DNA of 64,000 nucleotides from Rhodospirillales bacterium (lineage in GTDB: Bacteria; Pseudomonadota; Alphaproteobacteria; Reyranellales; Reyranellaceae). Numbering within the stretch: the first letter of the stretch is position 1; each line of letters opens with the position of its first letter. This document shows, piece after piece, positions 45,780 to 55,457 of this stretch. The notes under the pieces were generated by a model. That model had not been told where the DNA came from and made no database searches. It saw only the letters and a program-made list of their open reading frames with translations. A program made the translations under genes and the position numbers. The stretch covers positions 3,934,501-3,998,500 of the forward strand of contig CP064988.1 of NCBI GenBank assembly GCA_016699855.1. Direction: 5' to 3'.

Positions 45780-46637
45780 TCACGCCGCGAACGCCACTTT
45801 GCCCTGCTGCGCCAGCCCGCCCGCGCCGTTCGCGATCCACGTCGTCACCGTGCCGTCGGCCTCGGCGCGCGCGGCGACGGAGAACGGGGCGGTGTGGAAC
45901 ACCGGGCTCAGAGCGCGGAAATCGTAACGCGCCACGCGCTTCGACGGATTCGACCGCCGCGCCAGCTCGAGCTGCAGCAGCCCCATCAGGGGGCCGTGCA
46001 CCAGCAATCCGGGATAGCCCTCGACGCCGGTGACGTAGGGCAGGTCGTAGTGGATCCGGTGGCCGACGAACAGCAGCGCCGAGAGCCGGAACAGCATCAC
46101 CGGATCGGGAGTCACCACGCGCCGCCACGTCGCGTCCACCGGCGCCGGCTTCGGCGCCGCCGGCTTGGCGCCGGCCGCCGGCGCCTCGCGATAGACCACG
46201 TCCTGCTCCTCGATCAGCGCCGGGCCGTCCTCGCCTGACACGACGTGACGGATGGTGACGAACACCATGTCGCCACTGGCGCCGGTCTTGCCTTCGACCG
46301 ACTTGATCGTCGACTCGCGCCGGATGCGTTCGCCGATCCGAAGCGGCCGGCCGAACTCCAGACGCGTGCCGGCGTACATCCGCCGCGGTAGCGCCACAGG
46401 CGGCAGGAAACCGCCGCGCTGGGGATGGCCGTCGGCGCCGATCCTCGACGCCGGCGCGGCCTCGAGGAAGTACAGCATGTGCCAGTACGGCGGCACCTCG
46501 TCGCCGGCGGCCGGCGGCGACTCGTCGAGATCGAGCGTCGCCGCCAACGCGCGGGCGGGATAGGCCGTGGCGAGATCGTCCTGGCTCTGCGTCCGCCCGA
46601 TCCAGGTCCGGTAGTGGGCCAGCGCGTCGTCGGTCAT
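45780..46637 (-). CDS. MaoC-type hydratase with N-terminal FAS1-like dehydratase domain, copy 2 of tandem pair
   Basis: The 285-residue protein has an N-terminal hot-dog region (YRTWIGRTQSQDDLATAYPA, PPVALPRRMYAGTRLEFGRP) and a C-terminal half with GHRIHYDLPYVTGVEGYPGL and VHGPLMGLLQLELARR. That matches mesaconyl-CoA hydratase/HTD2-like enzymes of about 280 residues, which hydrate or dehydrate acyl-thioesters. It begins 14 nt after the stop of the homologous gene at 46652-47506, so a shared transcript is likely. Confidence 0.85.
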   Translation of the reverse strand: MTDDALAHYRTWIGRTQSQDDLATAYPARALAATLDLDESPPAAGDEVPPYWHMLYFLEAAPASRIGADGHPQRGGFLPPVALPRRMYAGTRLEFGRPLRIGERIRRESTIKSVEGKTGASGDMVFVTIRHVVSGEDGPALIEEQDVVYREAPAAGAKPAAPKPAPVDATWRRVVTPDPVMLFRLSALLFVGHRIHYDLPYVTGVEGYPGLLVHGPLMGLLQLELARRSNPSKRVARYDFRALSPVFHTAPFSVAARAEADGTVTTWIANGAGGLAQQGKVAFAA

Positions 46638-46651
46638 GCGGGTCACCGCGC

Positions 46652-47506
46652 TCAGAAATAGGTCGCGACGCCGGTCTGCGCCTGCCCGCCATCGGGATCG
46701 CGGATCCACGTGCTGAGGCTGCCGTCGGCCTCGTGGCGGCCCTGCACGTCGAACGGCCGGCCGGCGAAGACGGGGCTGCGGGCGCGCAGCGCGAAGCTCC
46801 TCATCCGCCGGTCCGGCCGCGCGCGGCGCGCCAGTTCGACCTGCAGCAGCCCCATCAGCGGGCCGTGCACGACCAGCGCGGGATAGCCCTCGGCGGTCGT
46901 CGCGTAGGGCTGGTCGTAGTGGATGCGGTGCGGATTGAACGTCAGCGCCGAGAAGCGGAACAACAGCACGGGATCGGGATCGACCGTGCGCGAGATGTCT
47001 GCCTTGGCCGGCGCCCGGTCCGGCACGCGCTGCGTCTCGTCGGGCCGCGCCGCCTCGCGCAGCACCATGTCGTACTCCTCCTCGATCGCCAGACCGGCCG
47101 GACCGTGGATGCGCGCGCGGGTGGTGATGAACACCATCGTGCCGCTCGATCCGCTCTTGGGCTCGACGGCGGCGATCTCGGTCTCGCGCCGCATGGGATC
47201 GCCGATGCGCAGCGGCGCCTCGTGGAAGGTCAGCCGGTTGCCGGCCCACATGCGCCGCGGCAGCGGCACCGGCGGCAGGAAGTCGCCGCGTCCCGGCAGC
47301 CCGTCGGTCGACAGCTTCGAGGCCCGCGTGGTGTCGAGGAAGAACAGCCAGTGCCATGCCGGCGGCAGCGGATCGCCCGCGCCCGGCGCGTCGTCCGGCG
47401 TGTCGAACGTGGCGGCCAGCGCCCGCGGCGGAAACGGCGTGACGACGTCCTCGTCGACGCGCTTGCGTCCGATCCACTCGCGGTAGCGCGCGAGATCCTC
47501 CGTCAT
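46652..47506 (-). CDS. MaoC-type hydratase with N-terminal FAS1-like dehydratase domain, copy 1 of tandem pair
   Basis: The 284-residue protein shares the architecture of its neighbour: YREWIGRKRVDEDVVTPFPP, PPVPLPRRMWAGNRLTFHEA, then NPHRIHYDQPYATTAEGYPA and VVHGPLMGLLQVELAR. The His-Asp pair in HRIHYDQPY is the candidate active-site element. GGAGGA precedes the ATG at 47506. The pair may form a heteromer, as some two-gene hydratases do, or act on different acyl-CoAs. The SDR gene downstream could complete a short beta-oxidation-like step, which is an inference. Confidence 0.85.
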   Translation of the reverse strand: MTEDLARYREWIGRKRVDEDVVTPFPPRALAATFDTPDDAPGAGDPLPPAWHWLFFLDTTRASKLSTDGLPGRGDFLPPVPLPRRMWAGNRLTFHEAPLRIGDPMRRETEIAAVEPKSGSSGTMVFITTRARIHGPAGLAIEEEYDMVLREAARPDETQRVPDRAPAKADISRTVDPDPVLLFRFSALTFNPHRIHYDQPYATTAEGYPALVVHGPLMGLLQVELARRARPDRRMRSFALRARSPVFAGRPFDVQGRHEADGSLSTWIRDPDGGQAQTGVATYF

Positions 47507-47680
47507 CGCTTCCTCCGGTGCGCGGCGCCGCCGCGGCGCTCGTCGCCCGCACCATGCCACCCGCCGCGGTGGTGGCGCAATCGCGGGCCGGCAGGGGTGG
47601 CGAAGCGCCGGACCCGTCGCTATATAAGGCGCGCGCGGCCGCCCCCGGCCGCATCGGAACCATCGAGGAGACGGGTCGAT

Positions 47681-47995
47681 ATGAGCGGGTTCGACGAACG
47701 GGAGAAGGCCTTCGAGAACAAGTTCAAGAGGGACCAGGACCTGCAGTTCAAGGTCACCAACCGCCGCAACAAGCTGCTCGGCCAGTGGGCCGCGGGGCTG
47801 CTCGGCAAGACCGGCGCCGACGCCGACGCCTACGCCAAGGAGGTCGTGATGAGCGACTTCGAGAAGGCCGGCGACGACGACGTCGCCGCCAAGGTCGCGG
47901 GCGACCTCGCCGGCAAGGCCGACGCCGAGGCCGTGCGCAAGCAGATGAACCGCCTGCTCGACGAGGCCAAGAAGCAGATCATGAGCGACGGCTGA
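47681..47995 (+). CDS. ATPase inhibitor subunit zeta (DUF1476 family)
   Basis: The alphaproteobacterial zeta subunit binds the F1 motor and blocks ATP hydrolysis, like mitochondrial IF1. The 104-residue protein has the conserved start MSGFDEREKAFENKFKRDQD, then LQFKVTNRRNKLLGQWAAGL and an acidic helical end. Length is typical. The ATG at 47681 is preceded by GAGGAGACGG. A perfect terminator follows, so the gene is probably transcribed alone. Confidence 0.95.
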   Translation: MSGFDEREKAFENKFKRDQDLQFKVTNRRNKLLGQWAAGLLGKTGADADAYAKEVVMSDFEKAGDDDVAAKVAGDLAGKADAEAVRKQMNRLLDEAKKQIMSDG

Positions 47996-48022
47996 CCGCC
48001 GGACGCCTTCGCGGACACATGA

Positions 48023-48048
48023 CGGCCGCCCCTCGGGGCGGCCGTTTT
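48023..48048 (+). terminator. Rho-independent terminator after the ATPase inhibitor gene
   Basis: A perfect 10-bp stem (cggccgcccc / ggggcggccg) with a minimal loop is followed by TTTT. It starts 28 nt after the stop codon. Confidence 0.88.
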
Positions 48049-48128
48049 CGTTGGGGCGGACGTTTGACCACGATGGCCACCGCTCCCTAGTCTGCCCCCA
48101 GGACACACCGGGGACCAAGGAGAGCGCG

Positions 48129-50228
48129 ATGGCGGCGGAGCCGCGGGCGGAGGAGGCGGCGCCGTTGACGGCGCCGTGGCGGATCGGCGTCGATGTCGGG
48201 GGCACGTTCACCGACCTGGTGCTGCAGGATTCCGGCGGCGCGCTGGTGATCGCCAAGGTGCCGTCGGTGCCGGCCGATCCCAGCCGCGGCGTGATGGACG
48301 CGGTCGAGGCGGTGGCCGCCAGGGTCGGCCTGCCGTTGCGCGACACGCTGGCGGGCTGCGCGTTGTTCGTGCACGGCTCGACCATCGCCACCAACACCAT
48401 CCTCGAGGGCAAGGGCGCGCGCGTCGGGCTTCTGACGACGGCGGGGTTCCGCGACAGCCTCGAGATCCGCCGCGGCCTGCGCGAGAACATGTGGGACCAC
48501 CGCACGCCGTTCCCGCCGGTGCTGGTGCCGCGCTACCTGCGCCTGCCGGTGCGCGGCCGCACGCTGGCCGACGGCGCCGAGGAGGCGCCGCTAGTGGCCG
48601 ACGACGTGCGCGCGGCCGTCAAGACGTTCCGCGAGGAGGGCGTCGACTCGGTGGCGATCTGCTTTTTGAACGCCTACGCCAGCGGCGCCCACGAGACCGA
48701 GGCCGCCCGCATCGTCGGCGAGGCCAACGAGAACTGGCCGGTGTCGGTGTCGAGCGACGTCATGCCGGTGGTCGGCGAGTACGAGCGCGGCTCGACCACG
48801 GTGGTCAACGCCTACGTGGCGCCGCGCGTCGCGCCCTATCTCCGGGCGCTCGACGCCGCGCTACGGGAGAACGGCCTGCGCAACCACGTGCTGCTGGTGC
48901 AGAGCAACGGCGGCGTCGCCTCGGTCGAGCAGGTGGTGTCGCGGCCGGTCAACCTCGCGCTGTCCGGACCGGCCGCCGGCGTCGGCGCGCTGCGCCTGAT
49001 CGGCCGCGCGGCGGGCACGCGCGACCTGCTGTCGATGGAGATCGGCGGCACGTCCTGCGACGTCATGCTGATGGCCGAGGGCGAGGTCGCGGCCACCGAC
49101 CAGCTCATGGTCGGCGGCTACCATCTCTCCACGCCGGCGGTCGAGATCCACACCATCGGCGCTGGCGGCGGCACTATCGCCGGCGTCGATTCCGCCGGCC
49201 TGCTGTTCGTCGGCCCCAAGGGCGCCGGCGCGCGGCCGGGTCCCGCGTGCTATGGCCTCGGCGGCACCGACCCGACCGTCACCGACGCGCTGCTGGCGCT
49301 GGGCCGGCTGCGGCCGGGCCCCTACGCCGGTGGCGCCGTGTCGCTCGACGCGGCCCTCGCCACCGCCGCGCTGAAACGCGCGGTCGGCGATCCGCTGGGC
49401 CTCTCGGTCGAGGCGGCGGCGTCGGGCATCATCCGCCTGATCGAGCAGAACCTGCTTCACGCCGTCGAGCGGTTGTCGATCGAGCGCGGAGTCGATCCGC
49501 GGCGCTTCACCCTGGTCGCGGCCGGCGGGGCGGGGCCGATGCACGGCGCCTCGGTCGGCCGCGGCATCGGCGCGCGCCGGGTGTACGTGCCGCGCGTCGC
49601 CGGCGCCTTCTGCGCGCTGGGCATGCTGCATTCCGACATCCGCCAGGACTGGGTGCGGGTGTTCGCCGGCGAGGTCGACACCGTCTCGGCCGGCGCGCTC
49701 GACGCCGCCTTCGCGCCGATGGAGGCGCAGGCGCGCGCGACGCTGGTGCGCGAGAACGTGGCGCCGTCCGACCAGCGCGTCACCCGCACGCTCGACCTGC
49801 GCTATCCCGGCCAGCAATCCTCGCTGCGCGTCGATCTCGGCGACGGCCGCTTCGACGCGGCAGCGGTTCGCGCGGCGTTCGAGGCGCAGCACACCACGTT
49901 GTTCGGCCACATCCAGCCCGGTGGCCGAATCGCCATCGTGGCGCTGCGCGTCGCCGGCATCGGCCATGTCGAGTCGCTCGATCCGCGTGGACCGGCGGCC
50001 GCGACGGGCGAGGCGCGGCCGATCGGATCGCGCTCCGTCTGGGTCGACGATGTCCACGGCTGGAAGGAGGCCCGCATCTACGCCGGCGCCGACCTGCGGC
50101 CGGGCCACGTCGTCGCCGGACCGTTGGTGGTCGAGGAGGCGACGACCACGGTGTTCGCCGGACCGGGCGACACGCTGCGCGTCGACGCCGCCGGCAATTT
50201 CGACATCACGCTCGGGAGCCCGACATGA
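48129..50228 (+). CDS. hyuA: Hydantoinase/oxoprolinase family protein, subunit A
   Basis: HyuA is the ATP-binding subunit of N-methylhydantoinase/5-oxoprolinase/acetone carboxylase-type enzymes, which activate an amide or ketone with ATP. The 699-residue protein has the actin-like phosphate loop IGVDVGGTFTDLVLQDSGG, the block HGSTIATNTILEGKGARVGL, AGGAGPMHGASVGRGIGARR and a C-terminal GPLVVEEATTTVFAGPGD region. The ATG at 48129 follows AAGGAGAG. The ATG of hyuB overlaps its stop. The substrate cannot be told from sequence. Confidence 0.93.
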   Translation: MAAEPRAEEAAPLTAPWRIGVDVGGTFTDLVLQDSGGALVIAKVPSVPADPSRGVMDAVEAVAARVGLPLRDTLAGCALFVHGSTIATNTILEGKGARVGLLTTAGFRDSLEIRRGLRENMWDHRTPFPPVLVPRYLRLPVRGRTLADGAEEAPLVADDVRAAVKTFREEGVDSVAICFLNAYASGAHETEAARIVGEANENWPVSVSSDVMPVVGEYERGSTTVVNAYVAPRVAPYLRALDAALRENGLRNHVLLVQSNGGVASVEQVVSRPVNLALSGPAAGVGALRLIGRAAGTRDLLSMEIGGTSCDVMLMAEGEVAATDQLMVGGYHLSTPAVEIHTIGAGGGTIAGVDSAGLLFVGPKGAGARPGPACYGLGGTDPTVTDALLALGRLRPGPYAGGAVSLDAALATAALKRAVGDPLGLSVEAAASGIIRLIEQNLLHAVERLSIERGVDPRRFTLVAAGGAGPMHGASVGRGIGARRVYVPRVAGAFCALGMLHSDIRQDWVRVFAGEVDTVSAGALDAAFAPMEAQARATLVRENVAPSDQRVTRTLDLRYPGQQSSLRVDLGDGRFDAAAVRAAFEAQHTTLFGHIQPGGRIAIVALRVAGIGHVESLDPRGPAAATGEARPIGSRSVWVDDVHGWKEARIYAGADLRPGHVVAGPLVVEEATTTVFAGPGDTLRVDAAGNFDITLGSPT

Positions 50229-52222
50229 CCCTCGATCCGATCGCGCTGGCGCTGGTGCAGAACCGGCTCGACCACATCTCGCGGCAGATGGGCTGGGTGA
50301 TGACGCGCACCGCGCGTAGCCCGATCTTCAATCAGAGTCACGACTTCTCGTGCTTCCTCGCCGATGCGCACGGCACCCTGATCAGCCAGGCCGACGGCAT
50401 CCCGATCCACACCGGCGGCGGCGGCTTCGCGGTGCGCGGCGTGCTGAAAGCGTGGCGCGGCCGCATCGACGAGGGCGACGTGTTCCTGTCGAGCGATCCC
50501 TACGAGGCCGGCGGCAACCACCTGCCGGACTGGGTGATCGCGCGGCCGGTGTTCGTCGAGGGCAGGCTCGCGGCGTTCGCCTGCAACCGCGCGCACCAGT
50601 CCGACATCGGCGGCGGCGCGGCCGGCACCTATAATTCCGACGCCACCGAGATCTACCACGAGGGCATCCGCCTGCCGGCGATGAAGCTGGTCGAGAAGGG
50701 CGTGATGCGCGACGACCTCTGGGCGCTGCTCAAGCTCAACAGCCGCACGCCGGAGCTGCTCGACGGCGACGTGCGCGCGATGATGGGCTCGACCCAGATC
50801 GGCGCCGAGCGGCTGCGCGCGCTGCTGGAGGAGCACGGGCTCGACCGCGGCCTGGCGCTGATCGAGGGCATCCTCGACCACGCCGACCGCCGCTTCCGCG
50901 AGGCGCTGGCGACGCTGCCCAGCGGCGTATGGCGCGGGGCGGACCGCACCGACAACGACTGCTTCGAGACCCGCGACGTGTGGATCCGCGTCGCGCTGGA
51001 CCTGCGCGACGACGGCCTGACGGTCGATTTCACCGGCACCGATCCGCAGATCAAGGGCTTCAAGAACAGCTCGGTCGCCAACACGTATTCGGCGGTCTAC
51101 ATGGCGCTGGCGTCGTTCTTCGATCCGGCGCTGCCGCGCAACGAGGGCACGTTCCGCTGCGTGCGGATCGTCGCGCCGGAGGGCACGATCGTGAACGCTC
51201 TGCCGCCGGCGCCGATGACGATGAACACCGTGTTCGTCGCGCACGAGATCGTGCACGCGGTGTGGAACGCGCTGGGCGCGGCGGCGCCGGAGCGGGCCTG
51301 CGCCGGTTGGGGCAAGTCGCAGCACAACGGCTCGGCCGGCCGCATCGGCACCCCCAACCCCTACGTCGCCTACCACTGGCACGCCATGGCGGCGTCGGGC
51401 GCTGTCGACGGCCGCGACGGCTTCAACCAGATCGGCCTTCTGATCGCGCTGGGCGGGCTGACCATCCCCAACGTCGAGGGCTACGAGCGCATCTATCCGC
51501 TGCGCATCCGCCGGCACGAGTTCCGCGTCGATGGCGGCGGACCGGGCAAGTACCGCGGCGGCACCGGCGTCGACTACGAGGTCGACGTGCTGGAGGAGGC
51601 GGAATACTCGTTCCGCAGCGAGGGCGTCGGCTACCGCACCGGCTTCGGCGTCGCCGGCGGCGGCGAGGGTGTCTCCGGCGCGCTGGCGCTGGTGGCGCGC
51701 GACGGCGCCGCGATCTCCCCGCCGCGCTACGGCGTGCGCCGCTATCCCGCGCTGAACGAGCGCGCCTCGTCGTCGGGCGGCGGCGGTTGGGGTCCGCCGA
51801 TGGAGCGCGACCCGGATCGGGTGCTGCGCGACGTTCGCGACGGCGTGGTGAGCGCCGGCGCGGCGCGCGCCGTCTACGGCGTCGCCCTGACCGCCGACGG
51901 CCGCGCCATCGACGCCGCGGCGACCGCCGCGCTCCGCGCCGCCCCGCCGCGCGCGCGGCGGAGTAGCGGTGGAGCGGCCGGCCTTGTCGGTCGAACGCAT
52001 CAGCGCGCTGATCGTCGTGGTGGTCCTCGCGGGCGTTCTCGGCGCGGGCTACTACGCCATCCACGGCGCCGATCCGGGCGACGTGCGGAAGGTGTTCGGC
52101 AGCGCCGTTGGATCGTTCCTCGGCGCGGCGGCGGCGCTGGTACTATTCTGGCTGAACCGCGCGGCCGAGCGGCAGCGGAAGCGCGACGAGACGGCGCGCC
52201 TGAAGCAGGCGCTGTGGCATGA
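50225..52222 (+). CDS. hyuB: Hydantoinase/oxoprolinase family protein, subunit B (3' end probably frameshifted)
   Basis: HyuB is the partner of HyuA. The protein starts MTLDPIALALVQNRLDHISR and shows SPIFNQSHDFSCFLADAHG, DIGGGAAGTYNSDATEI and GWGKSQHNGSAGRIGTP, typical of the family. Homology ends near DGRAIDAAATAALRAAPP at about 51945. As written, the frame runs on to TGA at 52222, giving a basic, unlikely tail that overlaps the next gene by 254 nt. A TAG at 51964-51966, one base out of phase, is the expected stop. A single-base loss in the GC run at about 51930-51960 is the simplest explanation. The ATG overlaps the hyuA stop (ATGA). Confidence 0.87.
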   Translation: MTLDPIALALVQNRLDHISRQMGWVMTRTARSPIFNQSHDFSCFLADAHGTLISQADGIPIHTGGGGFAVRGVLKAWRGRIDEGDVFLSSDPYEAGGNHLPDWVIARPVFVEGRLAAFACNRAHQSDIGGGAAGTYNSDATEIYHEGIRLPAMKLVEKGVMRDDLWALLKLNSRTPELLDGDVRAMMGSTQIGAERLRALLEEHGLDRGLALIEGILDHADRRFREALATLPSGVWRGADRTDNDCFETRDVWIRVALDLRDDGLTVDFTGTDPQIKGFKNSSVANTYSAVYMALASFFDPALPRNEGTFRCVRIVAPEGTIVNALPPAPMTMNTVFVAHEIVHAVWNALGAAAPERACAGWGKSQHNGSAGRIGTPNPYVAYHWHAMAASGAVDGRDGFNQIGLLIALGGLTIPNVEGYERIYPLRIRRHEFRVDGGGPGKYRGGTGVDYEVDVLEEAEYSFRSEGVGYRTGFGVAGGGEGVSGALALVARDGAAISPPRYGVRRYPALNERASSSGGGGWGPPMERDPDRVLRDVRDGVVSAGAARAVYGVALTADGRAIDAAATAALRAAPPRARRSSGGAAGLVGRTHQRADRRGGPRGRSRRGLLRHPRRRSGRRAEGVRQRRWIVPRRGGGAGTILAEPRGRAAAEARRDGAPEAGAVA

Positions 52223-52706
52223 CGTGGCGTTGACTCTGCCGGCGCTGATGAATGAATTCGACTACTGGGTCGGGTTGCGGGGGCAGGAGGCGCCGAGGGT
52301 CGCGAAGATCCGCCCGGTCGAGCATCTGCGCCCCACGATCTTCGACGCCAATCTCTCCAAGATCGGCGATCTCGACGCGGCCGAACGGCACGATCTGCAC
52401 CTCTTCCACGACAATCTCCGGCCCCTGCGCGAGTACATCTCGGCCTTCGACAAGGACGAGGCCGCCGCCACCGAGACGGTCGAGGCCATCGTCGATCTGC
52501 TGGCCGATTGCTGTCACCGGGGCGAGCGCGCGATGGTGGCGCTGGATCGCGACGGCGGTCTGCGCCGCGCGCTCGAAGCGTCGATGGGACGCGCGACCTA
52601 CATCCTCACCGACGAGGCCCGGGATCGCCTGGCGCGCATCCAGTCGGCGGCGCGGGAATCTCCACCGGGCACGGCCCGGGAACCCCCTCCCGCTGCGACA
52701 CGCTGA
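51969..52706 (+). CDS. Hypothetical membrane protein with helical C-terminal domain
   Basis: No family is recognised. The GTG at 51969 has GGAG at 51960-51963 and begins just after the out-of-frame TAG expected to end hyuB. Two membrane segments lie at residues 9-30 (ISALIVVVVLAGVLGAGYYA) and 42-62 (VGSFLGAAAALVLFWLNRAA). A helical, charged cytoplasmic domain follows (ERQRKRDETARLKQALWHDV, DLHLFHDNLRPLREYISAFD). The topology resembles small sensor or scaffold proteins of unknown role. The overlap with the open hyuB frame probably reflects the hyuB error. Confidence 0.65.
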   Translation: MERPALSVERISALIVVVVLAGVLGAGYYAIHGADPGDVRKVFGSAVGSFLGAAAALVLFWLNRAAERQRKRDETARLKQALWHDVALTLPALMNEFDYWVGLRGQEAPRVAKIRPVEHLRPTIFDANLSKIGDLDAAERHDLHLFHDNLRPLREYISAFDKDEAAATETVEAIVDLLADCCHRGERAMVALDRDGGLRRALEASMGRATYILTDEARDRLARIQSAARESPPGTAREPPPAATR

Positions 52707-52789
52707 GCGGACAAGGATGACATGAGGGTGGTTGTCGCGTCGGCGCGCGTCGCGCAGCATCGCCGCCCGAATCAAAGGAGGCCCACCCC

Positions 52790-53341
52790 ATGCCCCGCGT
52801 ATCCGAGATCACCGAGGACGGTGGCGATCCGATCCTCGCCAAGGCGTTCGCGCGCGACCGCGAGTTCTTCGGCGACCTGTTGAATCCGACGAAGGTGATG
52901 GCGCACTGCCCGCCGATCCTCGAGGCGGCGCGCGCGATGACGGCGGCGCTGGAGCGCTCCAACCGCCTGCCGGCGGCGTTGCGGCCGCTGGTCTACCTGC
53001 GCGTCGCCACGATCAACGGCTGTCCATTCTGAGTGGACATCAACGCGTCACGTGTGGCGCACACCGAGCTGGGCGACGAGAAGATGGCGAACGTGGCGCG
53101 CTGGCGCGAGGCCGGCGCGCTGTTCAGCGACGCCGAGCGCGCCGCGCTGGAGTTCGCCGAGAAGGCGACGATCACCGGCGAACGGGTCGATGACGCGCTG
53201 ATGGCCCGGTTGCGGACGCATTTCGACGACGCGCAGATCGTCGAGCTGTCGGCCGCCGTGGCGCTGGAGAATTTCCGCAGCAAGTTCAACGTGCCGCTGG
53301 GCGTCGAGGCCCAGGGGTTCTGCGTCGTGCCGGCGCGATAG
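52790..53341 (+). CDS. CMD/AhpD-like protein with in-frame UGA, probable CxxU selenoprotein
   Basis: Carboxymuconolactone decarboxylase/AhpD-type proteins use a CxxC motif for thiol peroxidase chemistry. The frame from ATG 52790 (AAAGGAGG at 52775-52782) reads to INGCPF, then TGA at 53030-53032, then VDINASRVAHTELGDEKMAN and on to TAG at 53341. In homologues this place reads INGCPFC-[IV]DI, so the TGA replaces the second Cys of the motif, giving C78-P-F-U81. A 6-bp stem with a 4-nt loop follows 12 nt after the TGA, fitting a bacterial SECIS. Both halves are one CMD domain (183 codons). selABC are not in the window; a TGC-to-TGA nonsense change is the alternative. Confidence 0.7.
53045..53060 (+). 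promoter_or_regulatory. Candidate bacterial SECIS hairpin
   Basis: The stem GCGUCA / UGGCGC (one U-G pair) closes a 4-nt CGUG loop. It lies 12 nt past the UGA, with the apical loop 18 nt downstream and a G among the first two loop bases. This matches the general bacterial SECIS model, in which SelB binds the loop while the UGA is decoded. Confidence 0.5.
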
Positions 53342-53347
53342 ACGAAC

Positions 53348-53464
53348 TCCCCCTCGCCCGCTTGCGGGAGCTGGAGGGGCCGAGGGCGAGGCCCCGATTG
53401 GCGCGCGTGCGCGGTGTGCTTGGCCCCTCACCCCAGCCCTCTCCCGCGAGCGGGAGAGGGAGCT
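53348..53464. repeat. Intergenic palindromic repeats
   Basis: Between the convergent CMD gene and purB lie two related hairpins: cccctcgcccgcttgcggga near 53350 and ctctcccgcgagcgggagag at about 53441-53460, with gcccctcaccccagcc and ggaggggccgagggcga between them. They resemble dispersed alphaproteobacterial palindromes and could act as a shared terminator. Confidence 0.6.
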
Positions 53465-53489
53465 AGAAACGCTGCCGACGTCGGCATCC

Positions 53490-54479
<990 letters not shown>

Positions 54480-54589
54480 CGGGGCCTCACGACCGGGCTT
54501 CGGGGGCATTTTTCGGGCGCCTTGTAGCGCCGATCCGCCGGCGCCGCCATGATGATAAGAATCGCGGCGCCCGCGCCCGGAGAACCCGC

Positions 54590-55405
54590 TTGGACCGACG
54601 CCTTCGCCCGCTCGACCAGTTCCCCGCCGCCGAGCGGCGCGCCGTCGTCGGTGTGTTCACGGATATCGACGAGACCGTATCCAGCGACGGCCGCCTCACG
54701 GCGGAGGCCTACGCCGCCCTGGAGGCGCTGAAGGCCGCCGGCCTTCTGGTCGTGCCGGTCACCGGCCGTCCGGCGGGGTGGTGCGACCACATCGCGCGCT
54801 TCTGGCCGGTCGACGCGGTGGTGGGCGAGAACGGCGCGTTCTGGATGTGGCCGGACAAGTCCGCCGGCCGCCTGCGGACGCGCTTCGTCCAGGACGAGGC
54901 GACCCGCGCCGAGGGGCGCCGCCGGCTGGAGGCGGTGCGCGCCGACGTGGCGCGCGAGGTGCCCGGCGCCGGTGTCGCGTCCGACCAGCCCTACCGGCTG
55001 GCCGATCTCGCCATCGACTTCCGCGAGGACGTGCCGCCGCTTTCGCGCGCCGACATCGATCGGATCGTCGCTATCTTCGAGCGGCACGGCGCCATCGCCA
55101 AGGTCAGCTCGATCCACGTCAACGGCTGGTTCGGGGACTACGACAAGCTGACGACGACTCGGTTGATGATGCGCGAGACCTTCGGCGTCGATCTCGACGC
55201 GGAGCGTGCCCGCTACGTCTTCGCCGGCGACTCGCCCAACGACGCCCCGATGTTCGGCTATTTCCCGAACGCCGTCGGCGTCGCCAATCTGCGCGATCTC
55301 GCCGACCGCACGCCGGCGCTGCCGCGCTGGATCACCGCCGCCCGGTCCGGTGCCGGCTTCGCCGAGCTGGTCGGCGCCCTGCTGGCGGCGCGCGGGACGG
55401 GCTGA
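54590..55405 (+). CDS. HAD-superfamily phosphatase
   Basis: The 271-residue protein has the HAD motifs FTDIDETVSSDGRLTAEAYA (nucleophile Asp-x-Asp), VPVTGRPAGWCDHIARFWPV (Thr/Ser motif) and FAGDSPNDAPMFGYFPNAVG (acidic motif). The cap region and length resemble Cof-type sugar phosphatases or mannosyl-3-phosphoglycerate phosphatases. The TTG at 54590 follows GGAGA and fits the family start; a longer upstream extension is unsupported. Substrate is unknown. Divergent from purB. Confidence 0.9.
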   Translation: MDRRLRPLDQFPAAERRAVVGVFTDIDETVSSDGRLTAEAYAALEALKAAGLLVVPVTGRPAGWCDHIARFWPVDAVVGENGAFWMWPDKSAGRLRTRFVQDEATRAEGRRRLEAVRADVAREVPGAGVASDQPYRLADLAIDFREDVPPLSRADIDRIVAIFERHGAIAKVSSIHVNGWFGDYDKLTTTRLMMRETFGVDLDAERARYVFAGDSPNDAPMFGYFPNAVGVANLRDLADRTPALPRWITAARSGAGFAELVGALLAARGTG

Positions 55406-55457
55406 CGGCCGCCACGGAATCCGTGTACGCTACGCGCGAGCCACGACGGAGTCAGGG

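Noticed and set aside
52790..53032. Reading the CMD gene as two separate short genes (52790-53032 and 53033-53341)
   Set aside because: The two pieces complete one CMD domain, the second would start at a GTG with no ribosome site, and the join is exactly at the expected second Cys.
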